A DNA stretch of 64,000 nt from Pseudomonas alcaligenes. Its GTDB lineage: Bacteria; Pseudomonadota; Gammaproteobacteria; Pseudomonadales; Pseudomonadaceae. Position 1 is the stretch's first letter, and every line of letters starts with the position of its first letter. The stretch covers positions 1,949,501-2,013,500 of the forward strand of contig NZ_LZEU01000001.1 in NCBI RefSeq assembly GCF_014490745.1, in the 5' to 3' direction. The translations under genes and the position numbers were made by a program. This document shows, in pieces, positions 39,115-48,064 of the stretch. The notes beneath the pieces were generated by a model that did not search any database, had not been told where the DNA came from, and saw only the letters and a list, made by a program, of their open reading frames with translations.

Positions 39115-40227
39115 GTGATTACAGAAGCTGCCATGCCTCAGGATTTGCAGCAGCAGTTACGCATCCGCCGTTTTCTGATGAGTCTGGCGATGTACGTTCT
39201 GGCTGTCGTTCCGCAAGCTGTCTCGCTGTACGCCGGTGTTTCGCCGAGCTGGGTGATGATGACCTGGGCGCTGATCGCCGTGGTAACCAACCTCAGCTTT
39301 TACCTGCTGTTCCGCTACAACCTCAACCTGCACTTCAAAGACCCCAGCCTGACCATCGCGCAGATGCTGGCGGCGATTGCCATGGTGCTGTTTACCCAGC
39401 TCTATGCCGGACAGGGGCGTGGCGCCTACCTGGTGGTGCTGCTGATCATCATGGTGTTTGGCACGTTCAAGCTGCATACCCGCCAGCTATTGGTGCTCAG
39501 CTTTGTGACCATTGCCGCTTATGCCGCGACCCTGCCGCTTATTCGCATGCTCGAAGGCGAGCGTTTCAATCTGGCGGTGGAGATGATCCTGTGGTGCAGC
39601 TTCTCTGCCTTCCTGCCCTTCATCTCGGTACTGGGCGGCAATATCAGCGATCTGCGCAAGAAGCTGATGGCGAGCAACGCGCAGTTGCAGGAAGTGCTGC
39701 AGCAGGTTACCGAGCTGGCCACCCATGACGAGTTGACCGGCGTCTACAACCGCCGCTACCTGCTGGAAATGCTCAACCACGAGAAGAATCGTACCGATCG
39801 GGGGGGCGGCGGCTTCTGCGTGTGCCTGTTCGATATCGATCACTTCAAGCGGGTCAACGACAGCCATGGCCACCCGGCTGGCGATACGGTGCTGAAGACC
39901 TTCGCCGCCACGGTCGAGCCGCTGCTGCGCAGCACCGACTTCTTTGCCCGTTATGGTGGCGAGGAGTTCCTCCTGTTCCTGCCGCAGACCTCGCTGGAGA
40001 TGGCCCAGCACTGCATCAAGCGCATTCAGGATGCTCTGGCCGAGACCTGTTACGAGGGCTTCGCCGCGGACTTCCGGATCACCACCTCGATTGGCGTGGC
40101 CCAGTACTACCTGCAGGAAACCGTGCCGGGGCTGATCGAGCGGGCCGACAAGGCGCTGTACCGGGCCAAGCAGAATGGCCGCAACCGCATGGAGCTGGCG
40201 GCTTTTGCCCGGCCCCTGTTGATCTGA
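39115..40227 (+). CDS. Membrane-bound GGDEF diguanylate cyclase
   Basis: Up to 370 residues. Six hydrophobic segments span about residues 25-195, then a short coiled coil (LQEVLQQVTELA) and a GGDEF domain. The GGEEF active site and the preceding RSTD inhibitory site are intact, and the metal/substrate aspartates are in FDIDHFKRVND. It should synthesise cyclic di-GMP. The start may be the GTG at 39115 or the ATG at 39133; both are in frame and neither has a strong ribosome site. It is convergent with an EAL gene 3 bp away. Confidence 0.9.
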   Translation: MITEAAMPQDLQQQLRIRRFLMSLAMYVLAVVPQAVSLYAGVSPSWVMMTWALIAVVTNLSFYLLFRYNLNLHFKDPSLTIAQMLAAIAMVLFTQLYAGQGRGAYLVVLLIIMVFGTFKLHTRQLLVLSFVTIAAYAATLPLIRMLEGERFNLAVEMILWCSFSAFLPFISVLGGNISDLRKKLMASNAQLQEVLQQVTELATHDELTGVYNRRYLLEMLNHEKNRTDRGGGGFCVCLFDIDHFKRVNDSHGHPAGDTVLKTFAATVEPLLRSTDFFARYGGEEFLLFLPQTSLEMAQHCIKRIQDALAETCYEGFAADFRITTSIGVAQYYLQETVPGLIERADKALYRAKQNGRNRMELAAFARPLLI

Positions 40228-40230
40228 GCC

Positions 40231-41448
40231 TCAGAAGCCGGCGGCGTCGATATCCAGCAACAGCAGGCGCTGGCCGTTGTCGATGAACTGGCCGGCGGTG
40301 AGGCAGTACTGGTTGGTGGTGGCGTCGCGGTAAGTGCTCGACAGCGTCAGGCGGCGTTCTTCCCAGCCCTCGGCCAGCAACTGGTAGAAATAGGGCCGCC
40401 ATGACCAGTTGTGGCCCAGGTAGCGCAAGTCCTCCTGCCAGCCCTGGCCGTTCCACTCCAGGTTGGGGGTGAGCTGGGTGCCGTGGCGGTCGCACTGGTA
40501 GATGCGCAGCAGCCAGGGGAAATCGCCGGGGGCGGGCAGACTGTGTGCTGCGCCGCCGCGCTCGATCCAGTCCTTGAGCAGGGTCATCAGTTCGTTGAGC
40601 TGCTGGCGCAGGCTCATCAGGCGCACCCGCTCGGCCAGTTTGCGCTGCACATAGCGGTCGCGCAGCTCGGCAAAGCGTTCGACGAAGGCATCCGCGGCAA
40701 AGAACTGCAGTTCCGGCCTGGCGAACAGGTAGCCCTGCACGTAGCGCGCCCCGCATTCCAGGGCGAAGTCCAGTTCGGCTTCGGTTTCCACCCCTTCGGC
40801 GATGATCCAGCAGCCGGTCTTCTCGGCCATCTGCGCCAGGGCCTTGACCACTTCGCCGCTGGGGCCGCCGCGGGCGGCTTCCTGGAACAGGCGCATATCC
40901 AGCTTGAGGATGTCCGGCTGCAGGGCCAGTACCCGATCCAGCTGCGAATAGCCGGCGCCGAAATCGTCGATGGCGATGCGCGCGCCGGCTTCACGGTAAC
41001 GTGCTACCACGCTGGCCAGCTTCTGGCTGTCGCCGCCCAGTTCGGTGATTTCAAAGACGACACGTGCCGGATCGATTCCGCTCTGTTTCAGCTGCTTGAG
41101 GCTGGGCAGCGGCTGATTGGGGCGCAGGCGGCTGATCCAGCGCGGGGAGATGTTGACGCTGAGAAACCATTCGAGCGGTGCCTGATGCAGGCGACCGAAG
41201 GCATCCTCGCGAATCTGCCGGTCGAGGCGGCGCAGCACGGCAGGCGATACCCGTGGGTCGGTGAACAGCGGGCCGACCGACCGCAGGCTGCCATCCTCCT
41301 GGCGCAGGCGCCCCAGTGCCTCGATGCCGGCGATCAGGCCGGTGGCAGTATCGATAAAGGGCTGGAAGCTGGCGAGCGGTTGCCCGTCGATCACGGAGAC
41401 ATCCTTAGCTGTACGGTGAGGCGCATGGGCGCTTGGCCGCACTGACAT
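40231..41448 (-). CDS. EAL domain cyclic di-GMP phosphodiesterase
   Basis: A 405-residue soluble protein. Its N-terminal EAL domain keeps every catalytic position: IEAL at 42-45, SVNISP, FEITE, IDDFGAGYS, LKLD, AEGVETE and VQGYLFARP. The C-terminal 120 residues are a separate sensor-like domain (LSSTYRDATTNQYCLTAGQF) resembling a Cache/PAS-like fold. No membrane segment is visible. It lies back to back with a diguanylate cyclase gene, giving an opposing enzyme pair. Confidence 0.92.
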   Translation of the reverse strand: MSVRPSAHAPHRTAKDVSVIDGQPLASFQPFIDTATGLIAGIEALGRLRQEDGSLRSVGPLFTDPRVSPAVLRRLDRQIREDAFGRLHQAPLEWFLSVNISPRWISRLRPNQPLPSLKQLKQSGIDPARVVFEITELGGDSQKLASVVARYREAGARIAIDDFGAGYSQLDRVLALQPDILKLDMRLFQEAARGGPSGEVVKALAQMAEKTGCWIIAEGVETEAELDFALECGARYVQGYLFARPELQFFAADAFVERFAELRDRYVQRKLAERVRLMSLRQQLNELMTLLKDWIERGGAAHSLPAPGDFPWLLRIYQCDRHGTQLTPNLEWNGQGWQEDLRYLGHNWSWRPYFYQLLAEGWEERRLTLSSTYRDATTNQYCLTAGQFIDNGQRLLLLDIDAAGF

Positions 41449-41477
41449 AGCAAGAATGTGGCCAGTTGTCCGTCAGG

Positions 41478-41795
41478 TCAGTTTCCTATTGGGCGCAGGG
41501 CTGCCAGCAGCAGGGGATAGAGGCGACTGCCCAGGCTGGCCCAGCGGCCGAGGGAGCCATGGCGGGCGAGCAGGAAGGCGAGGGCCCCGGCCCCGGCAAT
41601 GCCCCACAGCGGTGCGTGCTTGAACTGCAGGCTCGTCGACAGCTCCCGAGCCAACCCCTGGGCCTGGCGCAGCGGGCGGGTCAGCAGCAGGCTCTCGTGA
41701 CGCAGTTCCTGGCGGTGCATTTCCAGGCGCAGGCGGATCAGTGTCCGGCGCAGTTCGCGGCGCGAACAGGTGCGCGGCAGTTCGGCTGGGCTCAT
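41478..41795 (-). CDS. Hypothetical membrane-associated protein (YqjK position)
   Basis: A 105-residue protein, rich in arginine and leucine in the first half (RRELRRTLIRLRLEMHRQELRHE), with a hydrophobic segment at about residues 63-78 and a second near the C-terminus. It overlaps the YqjE-like gene by 4 nt (ATGA). By position it corresponds to yqjK in the E. coli yqjD-yqjE-yqjK operon. Function unknown. Confidence 0.7.
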   Translation of the reverse strand: MSPAELPRTCSRRELRRTLIRLRLEMHRQELRHESLLLTRPLRQAQGLARELSTSLQFKHAPLWGIAGAGALAFLLARHGSLGRWASLGSRLYPLLLAALRPIGN

Positions 41796-42166
41796 GGCAA
41801 CAGGCGCTCCCGGTCGCGGGCCAGTTCTTCGAGGGTGGCGCTGAAGGGCGAGGCGTCTTCATCCAGCAGCCGGTACAGGCGCACTGCGCAGTACAGGGTG
41901 GCCAGGGTATAGGCCAGGCACAGGCCGAGCACGGCCGGCAGGCGTTGGGTCTCCCAGCACAGGATCAGCACCAGGGCGGAGAGGCCGAGCAATAGCAGCA
42001 AGGCGAAGACCAGGGTCAGCCCGGCCAGCAGTAACAGGCGCAGGCTGTTGCTCTTCTGTTCCTGCAGTTCGCTGCCGAACAGTTCGACATGCCCGTGCAG
42101 CAGCCCGAGAAAGGCTGCTGCCAGGCGTGTCGGCGAGGGTGTGTGGCCGGGCTCCGCCGGGGTCAT
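41792..42166 (-). CDS. yqjE: Phage holin family / YqjE-like membrane protein
   Basis: A 124-residue inner-membrane protein with two adjacent transmembrane segments (about residues 44-68 and 78-98). A short amphipathic N-terminus (AAAFLGLLHGHVELFGSELQEQ) precedes them, as in the YqjE (actinobacterial holin-like) family. It is the middle gene of a three-gene operon, 3 nt after the DUF883 gene. Despite the family name there is no phage context. Confidence 0.82.
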   Translation of the reverse strand: MTPAEPGHTPSPTRLAAAFLGLLHGHVELFGSELQEQKSNSLRLLLLAGLTLVFALLLLLGLSALVLILCWETQRLPAVLGLCLAYTLATLYCAVRLYRLLDEDASPFSATLEELARDRERLLP

Positions 42167-42169
42167 GGC

Positions 42170-42484
42170 TCAGTGCCGTGCGGCCAGCAGGCCGAGGAGG
42201 AAGCCCACTCCGGCAGATACCCCGATCGATTGCCAGGGGTGATCCTGCACATAGCCTTCGGTGCTCTCGAGCGCGGCGCGGCCATGCTCGCGCAGGCTTT
42301 CTTCGCTGCTGTGCAGGGTTTCCCGGGCGCGCTTGAGGTTGTCGTAGAGCTGGTTGCGCAGCTCGCTGGCCTGATCGCCGGCCAGCTCCGCAGTGTGTTG
42401 CAGCAGCTTCTCGGTATCACCGACCAGGGCCTTGAATTCGGTCATCAGGTCGTCCTGGACTGGAGTCGTCGGTTTGCGTGGCAT
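42170..42484 (-). CDS. yqjD: DUF883 (ElaB/YqjD) family membrane-anchored protein
   Basis: A 104-residue protein with a long amphipathic helix (about residues 12-75), then the conserved VQDHPWQSIGVSAGVGFLLGLL membrane anchor at the C-terminus. E. coli ElaB and YqjD bind ribosomes to the inner membrane in stationary phase. First gene of the yqjDEK-like operon. The ATG follows GGAGAG. Confidence 0.87.
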   Translation of the reverse strand: MPRKPTTPVQDDLMTEFKALVGDTEKLLQHTAELAGDQASELRNQLYDNLKRARETLHSSEESLREHGRAALESTEGYVQDHPWQSIGVSAGVGFLLGLLAARH

Positions 42485-42875
42485 GGTGCGCTCTCCTTCC
42501 TTCTGCAGGTCTGGGATTTAGGAGTCCGCCCCGGCGCCAATGGTTCAACAAAAACGCCAGAGGCCCCAAGGGCGGGGCTGGCATCGCTGTCGGCAGCAGG
42601 CTGGTACAGCCCTTGCATTTCCGTGGTGCGAATATGGCTGTTATTGCTCGAAAACAGGGCGTTTCATTCTTGCTGAAATGCCCGGTCTAGAGCTGGCAAG
42701 CCAATGAAAAACAAAGATAAACGAAGAAGGTTCGGATCTTTCGTCGACACACCGTGCTCCAGATCGGCCCGTATTGGCGGCTGTTTATGGTGCGCATTGG
42801 TTGCATAACGGTGCGCGATGGATGGGCGTTGAACCTTTTTGGTGCTTTTTTGCTACTGCCGGAGCCAATCTGTCG
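42485..42875. other. 391-bp divergent region between the yqjD-like gene and amtB
   Basis: No gene is evident. It holds a sigma54-type -24/-12 site at 42602-42617 reading toward amtB, and a direct repeat of GGTGCGC about 20 nt apart near 42789 and 42811. An A-rich purine tract lies near 42702-42730. The rest shows nothing I can name. Confidence 0.5.
42602..42617 (+). promoter_or_regulatory. Predicted sigma54 promoter of amtB
   Basis: TGGTACAGCCCTTGCA has the invariant GG and GC exactly 10 bp apart and matches TGGCAC-N5-TTGCW with one mismatch. It lies about 260 bp before the amtB ATG. NtrC/sigma54 control is typical of ammonium transporters. The long leader is a reservation. Confidence 0.55.
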
Positions 42876-44084
42876 ATGGAAAACCTCAACAGCGCCGTGG
42901 AGAACCTGGTTCACGGCTCCAATACCCTGTTCATTCTGCTGGGCGCCATCATGGTGCTGGCCATGCATGCCGGCTTTGCCTTCCTCGAGGTCGGCACGGT
43001 GCGCCACAAGAACCAGGTCAACGCCTTGTCGAAGATCCTCTCGGACTTCGCCGTATCGACCCTGGCCTATTTCTTCGTCGGTTACTGGGTGGCCTATGGC
43101 ATCACCTTCCTCGAGCCGGCCAGCACGCTGACGGCCAGCAGCGGCTATGCCCTGGTCAAGTTCTTCTTCCTGCTGACCTTCGCTGCGGCGATCCCGGCGA
43201 TCATCTCCGGTGGCATCGCCGAGCGCGCCAAGTTCGGCCCGCAGCTGTGCGCCACGCTGCTGATCGTGGCCTTTGTCTACCCCTTCTTCGAGGGCCTGGT
43301 GTGGAACGGCAACTTCGGTCTGCAGGCCTGGCTGACGGAGCGTTTCGGCGCGGCCTTCCATGATTTCGCCGGTTCGGTGGTGGTGCATGCGGTAGGTGGC
43401 TGGCTGGCCTTCGGCGCGGTGATCCTGCTCGGTCAGCGCAACGGTCGCTACCGTGAGGGCCGCCTGGTGGCCTTCGCGCCGTCGAACATTCCGTTCCTGG
43501 CGCTGGGCTCGTGGATCCTGATCATCGGCTGGTTCGGCTTCAACGTGATGAGCGCGCAGACCCTGGGCAGCATCAGCGGCCTGGTGGCGGTCAACTCGCT
43601 GATGGCCATGGTCGGCGGTACCGTCACCGCGCTGCTGGTCGGGCGCAATGACCCGGGCTTCCTGCACAACGGCCCGCTGGCCGGGCTGGTGGCGGTGTGC
43701 GCCGGCTCCGACCTGATGCACCCGGTGGGCGCGCTGATCACCGGCGCGATTGCCGGCGCGCTGTTCGTCTGGGCCTTCACCGCCGTCCAGGTGAAGTGGA
43801 AGATCGACGACGTACTCGGCGTATGGCCGCTGCACGGTCTGTGCGGGGTGTGGGGTGGCATTGCCTGCGGCATCTTCGGCCAGCAGGCTTTGGCCGGCCT
43901 CGGTGGCGTGAGCCTGGTCAGCCAGCTGATCGGCACCGGCCTCGGCGTGCTGGTGGCGCTGCTCGGTGGCTTTGCCGTGTACGGCCTGCTCAAACTGCTG
44001 CTGGGCATTCGCCTGAGCCAGGAAGAGGAGTACTACGGGGCCGACCTGTCGATCCACAAGATCGGTGCCAACAGCCAGGACTGA
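42876..44084 (+). CDS. amtB: Ammonium transporter (Amt family)
   Basis: A 402-residue protein with 11 predicted membrane segments. Family motifs are GFAFLEVGTVRHKN, DFAGSVVVHAVGG (signature around the D-x-A-G-x-x-V-H), and AGLVAVCAGSDLMHP with the pore histidine region. A C-terminal cytoplasmic tail (EEEYYGADLSIHKIG) is the usual GlnK contact site. There is no glnK gene immediately upstream, unlike many amtB loci. The start at MENLNSAVEN follows CCGGAG. Confidence 0.9.
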   Translation: MENLNSAVENLVHGSNTLFILLGAIMVLAMHAGFAFLEVGTVRHKNQVNALSKILSDFAVSTLAYFFVGYWVAYGITFLEPASTLTASSGYALVKFFFLLTFAAAIPAIISGGIAERAKFGPQLCATLLIVAFVYPFFEGLVWNGNFGLQAWLTERFGAAFHDFAGSVVVHAVGGWLAFGAVILLGQRNGRYREGRLVAFAPSNIPFLALGSWILIIGWFGFNVMSAQTLGSISGLVAVNSLMAMVGGTVTALLVGRNDPGFLHNGPLAGLVAVCAGSDLMHPVGALITGAIAGALFVWAFTAVQVKWKIDDVLGVWPLHGLCGVWGGIACGIFGQQALAGLGGVSLVSQLIGTGLGVLVALLGGFAVYGLLKLLLGIRLSQEEEYYGADLSIHKIGANSQD

Positions 44085-44097
44085 GTCTGCTGGCAAC

Positions 44098-44127
44098 GAA
44101 AAAGCCCGCCATCTGGCGGGCTTTTTC
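44098..44127. terminator. Bidirectional terminator between amtB and an OprD porin
   Basis: GAAAAAGCCCGCCA and its exact reverse complement are separated by 2 nt. Confidence 0.88.
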
Positions 44128-44139
44128 ATGGCTGCTCGG

Positions 44140-45408
44140 TTACCAGAGGGCCAGGGTGTAGCTGAGGATCAGGCGGTTCTCGTCCAGGTCGTTGCCGAAG
44201 TTGGAGCGGTAGGTGGCGTTGCGCCATTTCACGCCCAGGCCCTTGAGCGCGCCGTCCTGCAGGACATAGGCGATGTCCATGTTGCGCTCCCATTCCTTGC
44301 CTTCTTCGTTGCTGGCGCCCTGGTCGATGTTGTCGCCGCTGATGTAGCGGGTCATGAAGGTCAGGCCGGGAATGCCGAGGCTGGCGAAGTTGTAGTCGTA
44401 GCGCGCCTGCCAGGAGCGTTCCTCGGTGCTGGAGAAGTTGCCGATCTGCACGTAGTTGACGAGGAACGGGTCGGTGCCATCCAGGTAGGCGAAGCCGGTG
44501 TCGCCGCTCATGCGCTGGTAGCCGAGGCCGAAGGCATGGCCGCCGATGCCGTAGGTGAGCATGCCGTTGAGGGCGCGGTTGTCCACCTGGCTGACGTAGT
44601 GGTCGCCGTCGTCACTGGAGTCGAAGTAGCGCAGGTCGGTCTTCAGCGACTGGCCGTCGCCCAGCGGCAGGACATGTACCAGGCCGACGAAGTGCTGCTT
44701 GTAGTAGTCCTCGAGCTGGCCGTAGTAGTAGCTGGCGGTCAGCTGGTCGGTGAGCTTGTAGTCGCCGCCGAGGAAGTCGAACTCATCACCGGCACGCTTG
44801 CTCACCGCGAAGCCGCGCTTCTCGCTGGTGGTCATGCTCATGTCGGTGTAATCGGTGGAGTTGCGGTCGTTGACCTGCTTGAGCTGGCCGCCGTTGAGGC
44901 TCAGGCCGTCGATCTCCATGACGTTGAGCTGGCCGCCCTGGAAGGTCTGCGGCAGCAGGCGCGAGTCGTTGTATTGCACCACCGGCATCTTCGGCAGCAG
45001 GGTGCCGACCTTCAGGGTGCTCTTGGACAGCTTGAGCTTGCCGGTCAGGCCCAGTTCGGCGGCGTTGTCCTGCGAGCCGCCGGAGCGATCCGGCACCAGC
45101 AGGCCGGTGCCGGCCGTGCCCTCGCCGGAGTCGAGCTTGAAGCTGGCCAGGCCGAGGGCATCCACACCCACGCCAACCGTGCCTTCGGTGTAGCCGGATT
45201 CCATGCGCAGCAGGAAACCCTGGGCCCATTCCTCGGCCTTGGCCTGGCTGGCGCCGTCCTGGCGGAAGTCGCGGTTGAAGTAGAAATTGCGCATTTCCAG
45301 GCTGGCCTTGCTGTCCTTGACGAAGTCGGCATGGGCCAGGCCGGGCAGGGTGAGGCTGGTGCCCAGCGCAGTAATGGCCACGGCGCGGGCGAGAGGGGAC
45401 TTGCTCAT
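44140..45408 (-). CDS. OprD-family outer membrane porin
   Basis: A 422-residue protein with a signal peptide ending at LAHA (about residue 27). OprD-family signatures are the FVKDSKASLEMRNFYFNRDFR segment at the start, the LLPKMPVVQYNDSRLLPQTFQG loop, and alternating aromatic strands to a C-terminal tryptophan. The substrate class (basic amino acid versus aromatic acid type) cannot be settled by eye. It is preceded by a GC-rich hairpin at 45437-45454. Confidence 0.9.
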   Translation of the reverse strand: MSKSPLARAVAITALGTSLTLPGLAHADFVKDSKASLEMRNFYFNRDFRQDGASQAKAEEWAQGFLLRMESGYTEGTVGVGVDALGLASFKLDSGEGTAGTGLLVPDRSGGSQDNAAELGLTGKLKLSKSTLKVGTLLPKMPVVQYNDSRLLPQTFQGGQLNVMEIDGLSLNGGQLKQVNDRNSTDYTDMSMTTSEKRGFAVSKRAGDEFDFLGGDYKLTDQLTASYYYGQLEDYYKQHFVGLVHVLPLGDGQSLKTDLRYFDSSDDGDHYVSQVDNRALNGMLTYGIGGHAFGLGYQRMSGDTGFAYLDGTDPFLVNYVQIGNFSSTEERSWQARYDYNFASLGIPGLTFMTRYISGDNIDQGASNEEGKEWERNMDIAYVLQDGALKGLGVKWRNATYRSNFGNDLDENRLILSYTLALW

Positions 45409-45436
45409 TGTTATTGTTTCCTCGGCTGATGGTGGC

Positions 45437-45454
45437 GGGGCGGATGTCCGCCCC
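45437..45454 (-). terminator. Hairpin between the metallo-hydrolase and OprD genes
   Basis: An 8-bp perfect stem GGGGCGGA/TCCGCCCC with a 2-nt loop and no U-run. It may separate the two transcripts. Confidence 0.35.
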
Positions 45455-45514
45455 GATGACAGCGAGGTGACTAAAACATTTCGTAACGCCTGCCGCTTCT
45501 AGACCTTGGTCGAG

Positions 45515-46381
45515 TCACTGCACCCAGTGCGGGTAGTAGCCGAGCTGGCGCTGCACGGCTTCGTCGTGGGCGGGGATGATTTGCAGCTGCGGTTCCTGTT
45601 GCAGCAGGGCATGGACTTTTTCCAGCTGCTGGCGGGTGCGTTCGGGGTCGTTGTCGACCATCTTGCGGCTCAGCCAGAACTTCTCCCTGGGCCCGGTGAA
45701 GCCTTCCAGGCGCCAGCTGGCGTCGCCGGTGAAGAAAAAGCGGCGGCCGTCCTCAAGGGTCAGGAACAGGCCGACCGAGCCCGGCGTATGGCCGTCCAGT
45801 GGCACCAGCACCAGGCTGCCGTCACCGAACAGGTCGAGGCTCTGCTCGAAGCCCTCGAAGGTTTCGGGCAGGAAGGTGAACGGCATCCAGTTCACCCCGT
45901 GTTTGAACTGACTGGGCAGCACGGCAGGCGGCGAGGCAATTTGGCTGAACTCGATTTCCTCGTAGGGCGCCATCACCGGCACCTGCGGGTAGTCGGACAG
46001 GCCGGAGGCGTGATCCCAGTGGGCATGGGAAAGGATGATGCGGTCGACCCGGATGCCGTCGCGGTCGAGCTGGTCGCGCACCGGCACGACCTTGCCGTAG
46101 CGCAGCAGCGGCTTGTCGTACCAGGGCATCTCGCTGTCGAACTGCTGGTCGACCTGGCGGCCCAGGGAAGTGTCGAACAGCAGGGTGGCGGCGTGGTGCT
46201 CGATGAGGATGGCGACGTGGTTGGCGATCGCCTTCTCGCTCCAGGAACCGTCAGCGACGGTAAGGGCGTCACGGGTCTCGGTCTCGGCGGTCTTGACCAG
46301 GGCGAAGCGCAGGCCGGCGGCCTCGGCGCCGAGGCTGGCCAGGCCGAGGGTGAGGGCGAGGGCAAGGGGGGCAAAGCGCAT
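45515..46381 (-). CDS. Secreted metallo-beta-lactamase-fold hydrolase
   Basis: A 288-residue protein with a signal peptide (residues 1-22). The zinc motif HAHWDH lies at residues 119-124, followed by GHTPGS, GDASW and a C-terminal HDEA (PAHDEAV), as in the quorum-quenching lactonase-like branch. The start immediately follows the PNPOx-like gene (2 nt gap), so it is third in the GST-PNPOx-MBL operon. Substrate is not defined; lactonase activity is possible only by similarity. Confidence 0.85.
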   Translation of the reverse strand: MRFAPLALALTLGLASLGAEAAGLRFALVKTAETETRDALTVADGSWSEKAIANHVAILIEHHAATLLFDTSLGRQVDQQFDSEMPWYDKPLLRYGKVVPVRDQLDRDGIRVDRIILSHAHWDHASGLSDYPQVPVMAPYEEIEFSQIASPPAVLPSQFKHGVNWMPFTFLPETFEGFEQSLDLFGDGSLVLVPLDGHTPGSVGLFLTLEDGRRFFFTGDASWRLEGFTGPREKFWLSRKMVDNDPERTRQQLEKVHALLQQEPQLQIIPAHDEAVQRQLGYYPHWVQ

Positions 46382-46383
46382 GG

Positions 46384-47313
46384 TCAGGCTCCGGAACTGG
46401 GCAGGAAGGGGGAGAGTTGGGCGGCCGCGAAGTTCAGCGGCAGGCGGCTGCGGCGCAGGCGCCAGTGCCCCGGGCTGAGCGCCAGCAGGCGTTCGGCGCC
46501 GGCCGGTACGGCCATGCCGAGGGCGGCGTACTGTTCGGGCCAGTACAGCTCGGCGCGGGCCTGCAGCTGCAGCAGATCGCCGCTGGCGAAGTCGACCCAG
46601 AGCAGGCTGCAGCGCGGGTCGAGCAGCAGGTTGCCGAGGGTGTTGAACATCAGGTTGCCGGCATAGTCGGGCAGCCACAGGCGGCCATCTGCACCGAGGC
46701 TGACGAAGCCCGGGGCGCCGCCGCGGTGGGAAATGTCGATGCCGCCGCTGTGCGGGTCGGCGTTCTGGCTGGCGATGAACAGGGTGTCGCTGCGCAATAC
46801 CAGCGCCAGCCAGCGCTGATCCAGGCCATGACCCTGCTCCAGCGGGCCGGGTTGCCGCTCGTGGGCGTGCCAGGCGCGGCTCTGGATGTATTTCGGGCAG
46901 TTGCCGAAGGATTGCTGCACACCGAGGGTGAAGCCCTGGGCGTCGCTGGCCGTGACCCGGCCATTGAGGCGGTTGCGCCGGCGGGTCGGCAGCTCCAGGC
47001 CGAGCAGGCCCAGGCGGGCCCCTGTGGCGAGGTTGGCGGCCAGTGGGTCGTCCGCCTCGGGATGCGCAGCGATCTGCAGGCGCTGCGGATCCGGCGAGTG
47101 GACAAAGCCGGGCTGGCCCCACAGCAGCGAGGCATGCGGTTGTCCTTCCTCATCCTGGCTGCCGACCAGCAGCCAGGGCAGCAGGGCGAAGAACTCGCGA
47201 TGCTGTTCCGGCATATGGTCGCGGATCACCCGCTGACCGATGTCCTCGAGCTTGGCGCGTACGCCCAGGCGGCTCTGGATCTGCTGTTCGCCTGGATGGA
47301 AAGGACTGTTCAT
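46384..47313 (-). CDS. Pyridoxamine 5'-phosphate oxidase-like flavin-binding protein
   Basis: A 309-residue protein of the PNPOx-like split-barrel family, made of two barrel halves. Motifs include the central WLLVGSQDEEGQPHASLLWGQPGF and the FGNCPKYIQSRAW segment, typical of the larger FMN-binding members. It lies 18 nt behind the GST gene and 2 nt ahead of the metallo-hydrolase. The role in detoxification is inferred from the operon and the TetR neighbour. Confidence 0.82.
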   Translation of the reverse strand: MNSPFHPGEQQIQSRLGVRAKLEDIGQRVIRDHMPEQHREFFALLPWLLVGSQDEEGQPHASLLWGQPGFVHSPDPQRLQIAAHPEADDPLAANLATGARLGLLGLELPTRRRNRLNGRVTASDAQGFTLGVQQSFGNCPKYIQSRAWHAHERQPGPLEQGHGLDQRWLALVLRSDTLFIASQNADPHSGGIDISHRGGAPGFVSLGADGRLWLPDYAGNLMFNTLGNLLLDPRCSLLWVDFASGDLLQLQARAELYWPEQYAALGMAVPAGAERLLALSPGHWRLRRSRLPLNFAAAQLSPFLPSSGA

Positions 47314-47331
47314 CGCGTACCTCCCGACCTT

Positions 47332-47928
47332 TTACAGGCCCGGCATGGTGAGGTAACCGGGCAGGGCGCGAATGCGCGCGAACCAGGCGTGTAGGTGAGC
47401 ATAGGGCGTCAGATCCACGCCGCCGTCGCCGGCCAGGGCGATATAGGGATAGACCGCCAGGTCGGCGATGCTGGGGGCGGCACCCTGGGCCAGCCAGTTG
47501 TGCCGGCCCAGGTGCTGGTCGAGCAGCTCCAGTACCTGGATGGCGCGCTGCTGCGCGGCCGGCAGATCGCCGGGGGCACCGAACAGGGCATGCAGGCGGG
47601 CCTGGCCCGGGCCTTTGGCCGCTTCGTTGGCCGCATAGCTGAGCCAGGACGCGATGCGAGCCTGGCTCAGGGCATCCTGCGGGTACCAGCTGTCCGGGGC
47701 ATAGCGCCGCGCCAGGTACACCAGGATGGCCTGGGAGTCATACAGCGCCTGGCCTTCGTCGACCAGCACCGGCACCTGGCCGCGCGGGTTGAGGGCGAGG
47801 AACGCCGGGGTTTTCTGCTCGCCATTGCGCAGGTCGACCGGCAGCAGTTCGGCGCTGCGCCCCAGCAGGCCAAGAAACAGACGAACCTTGTAGCAGTTGC
47901 CGGACAGAGTGAAGTCATGGAGTTGCAT
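47332..47928 (-). CDS. Glutathione S-transferase family protein
   Basis: A 198-residue protein. The N-terminal thioredoxin-like domain starts MQLHDFTLSGNCYKVR, with the cis-proline region RGQVPVLVDEG and the GSH-binding DSQAI. The helical C-terminal domain has PSIADLAVYPY as the capping box. First gene of a minus-strand operon with PNPOx-like and metallo-hydrolase genes; divergent from a TetR gene. Confidence 0.9.
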   Translation of the reverse strand: MQLHDFTLSGNCYKVRLFLGLLGRSAELLPVDLRNGEQKTPAFLALNPRGQVPVLVDEGQALYDSQAILVYLARRYAPDSWYPQDALSQARIASWLSYAANEAAKGPGQARLHALFGAPGDLPAAQQRAIQVLELLDQHLGRHNWLAQGAAPSIADLAVYPYIALAGDGGVDLTPYAHLHAWFARIRALPGYLTMPGL

Positions 47929-47969
47929 GGGGCAGGCCTCGGACGTGTGTGATGTGGAATAGATATTAG

Positions 47970-47983
47970 ACAGACAGGTCTGT
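47970..47983. promoter_or_regulatory. Predicted TetR operator between GST and TetR genes
   Basis: A perfect palindrome ACAGAC-AG-GTCTGT inside the 136-bp divergent gap. Flanking AT-rich hexamers (TAGATATTA and TATATT) are suitable for promoter -10 elements. This is the usual layout for TetR self-repression and control of the divergent operon. Confidence 0.65.
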
Positions 47984-48064
47984 ATATTTCAAGCCTGAAT
48001 ATTCTTCTGCAGTGGAGTGCCCGTTGCCGGGTTGCGCATAATGGCCGCCCGTGGAGGTTTCCTG

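Noticed and set aside
41792..42166. Holin annotation suggesting a prophage remnant
   Set aside because: The gene is a YqjE-type chromosomal membrane protein in a yqjDEK-like operon; no phage genes or attachment sites are nearby.
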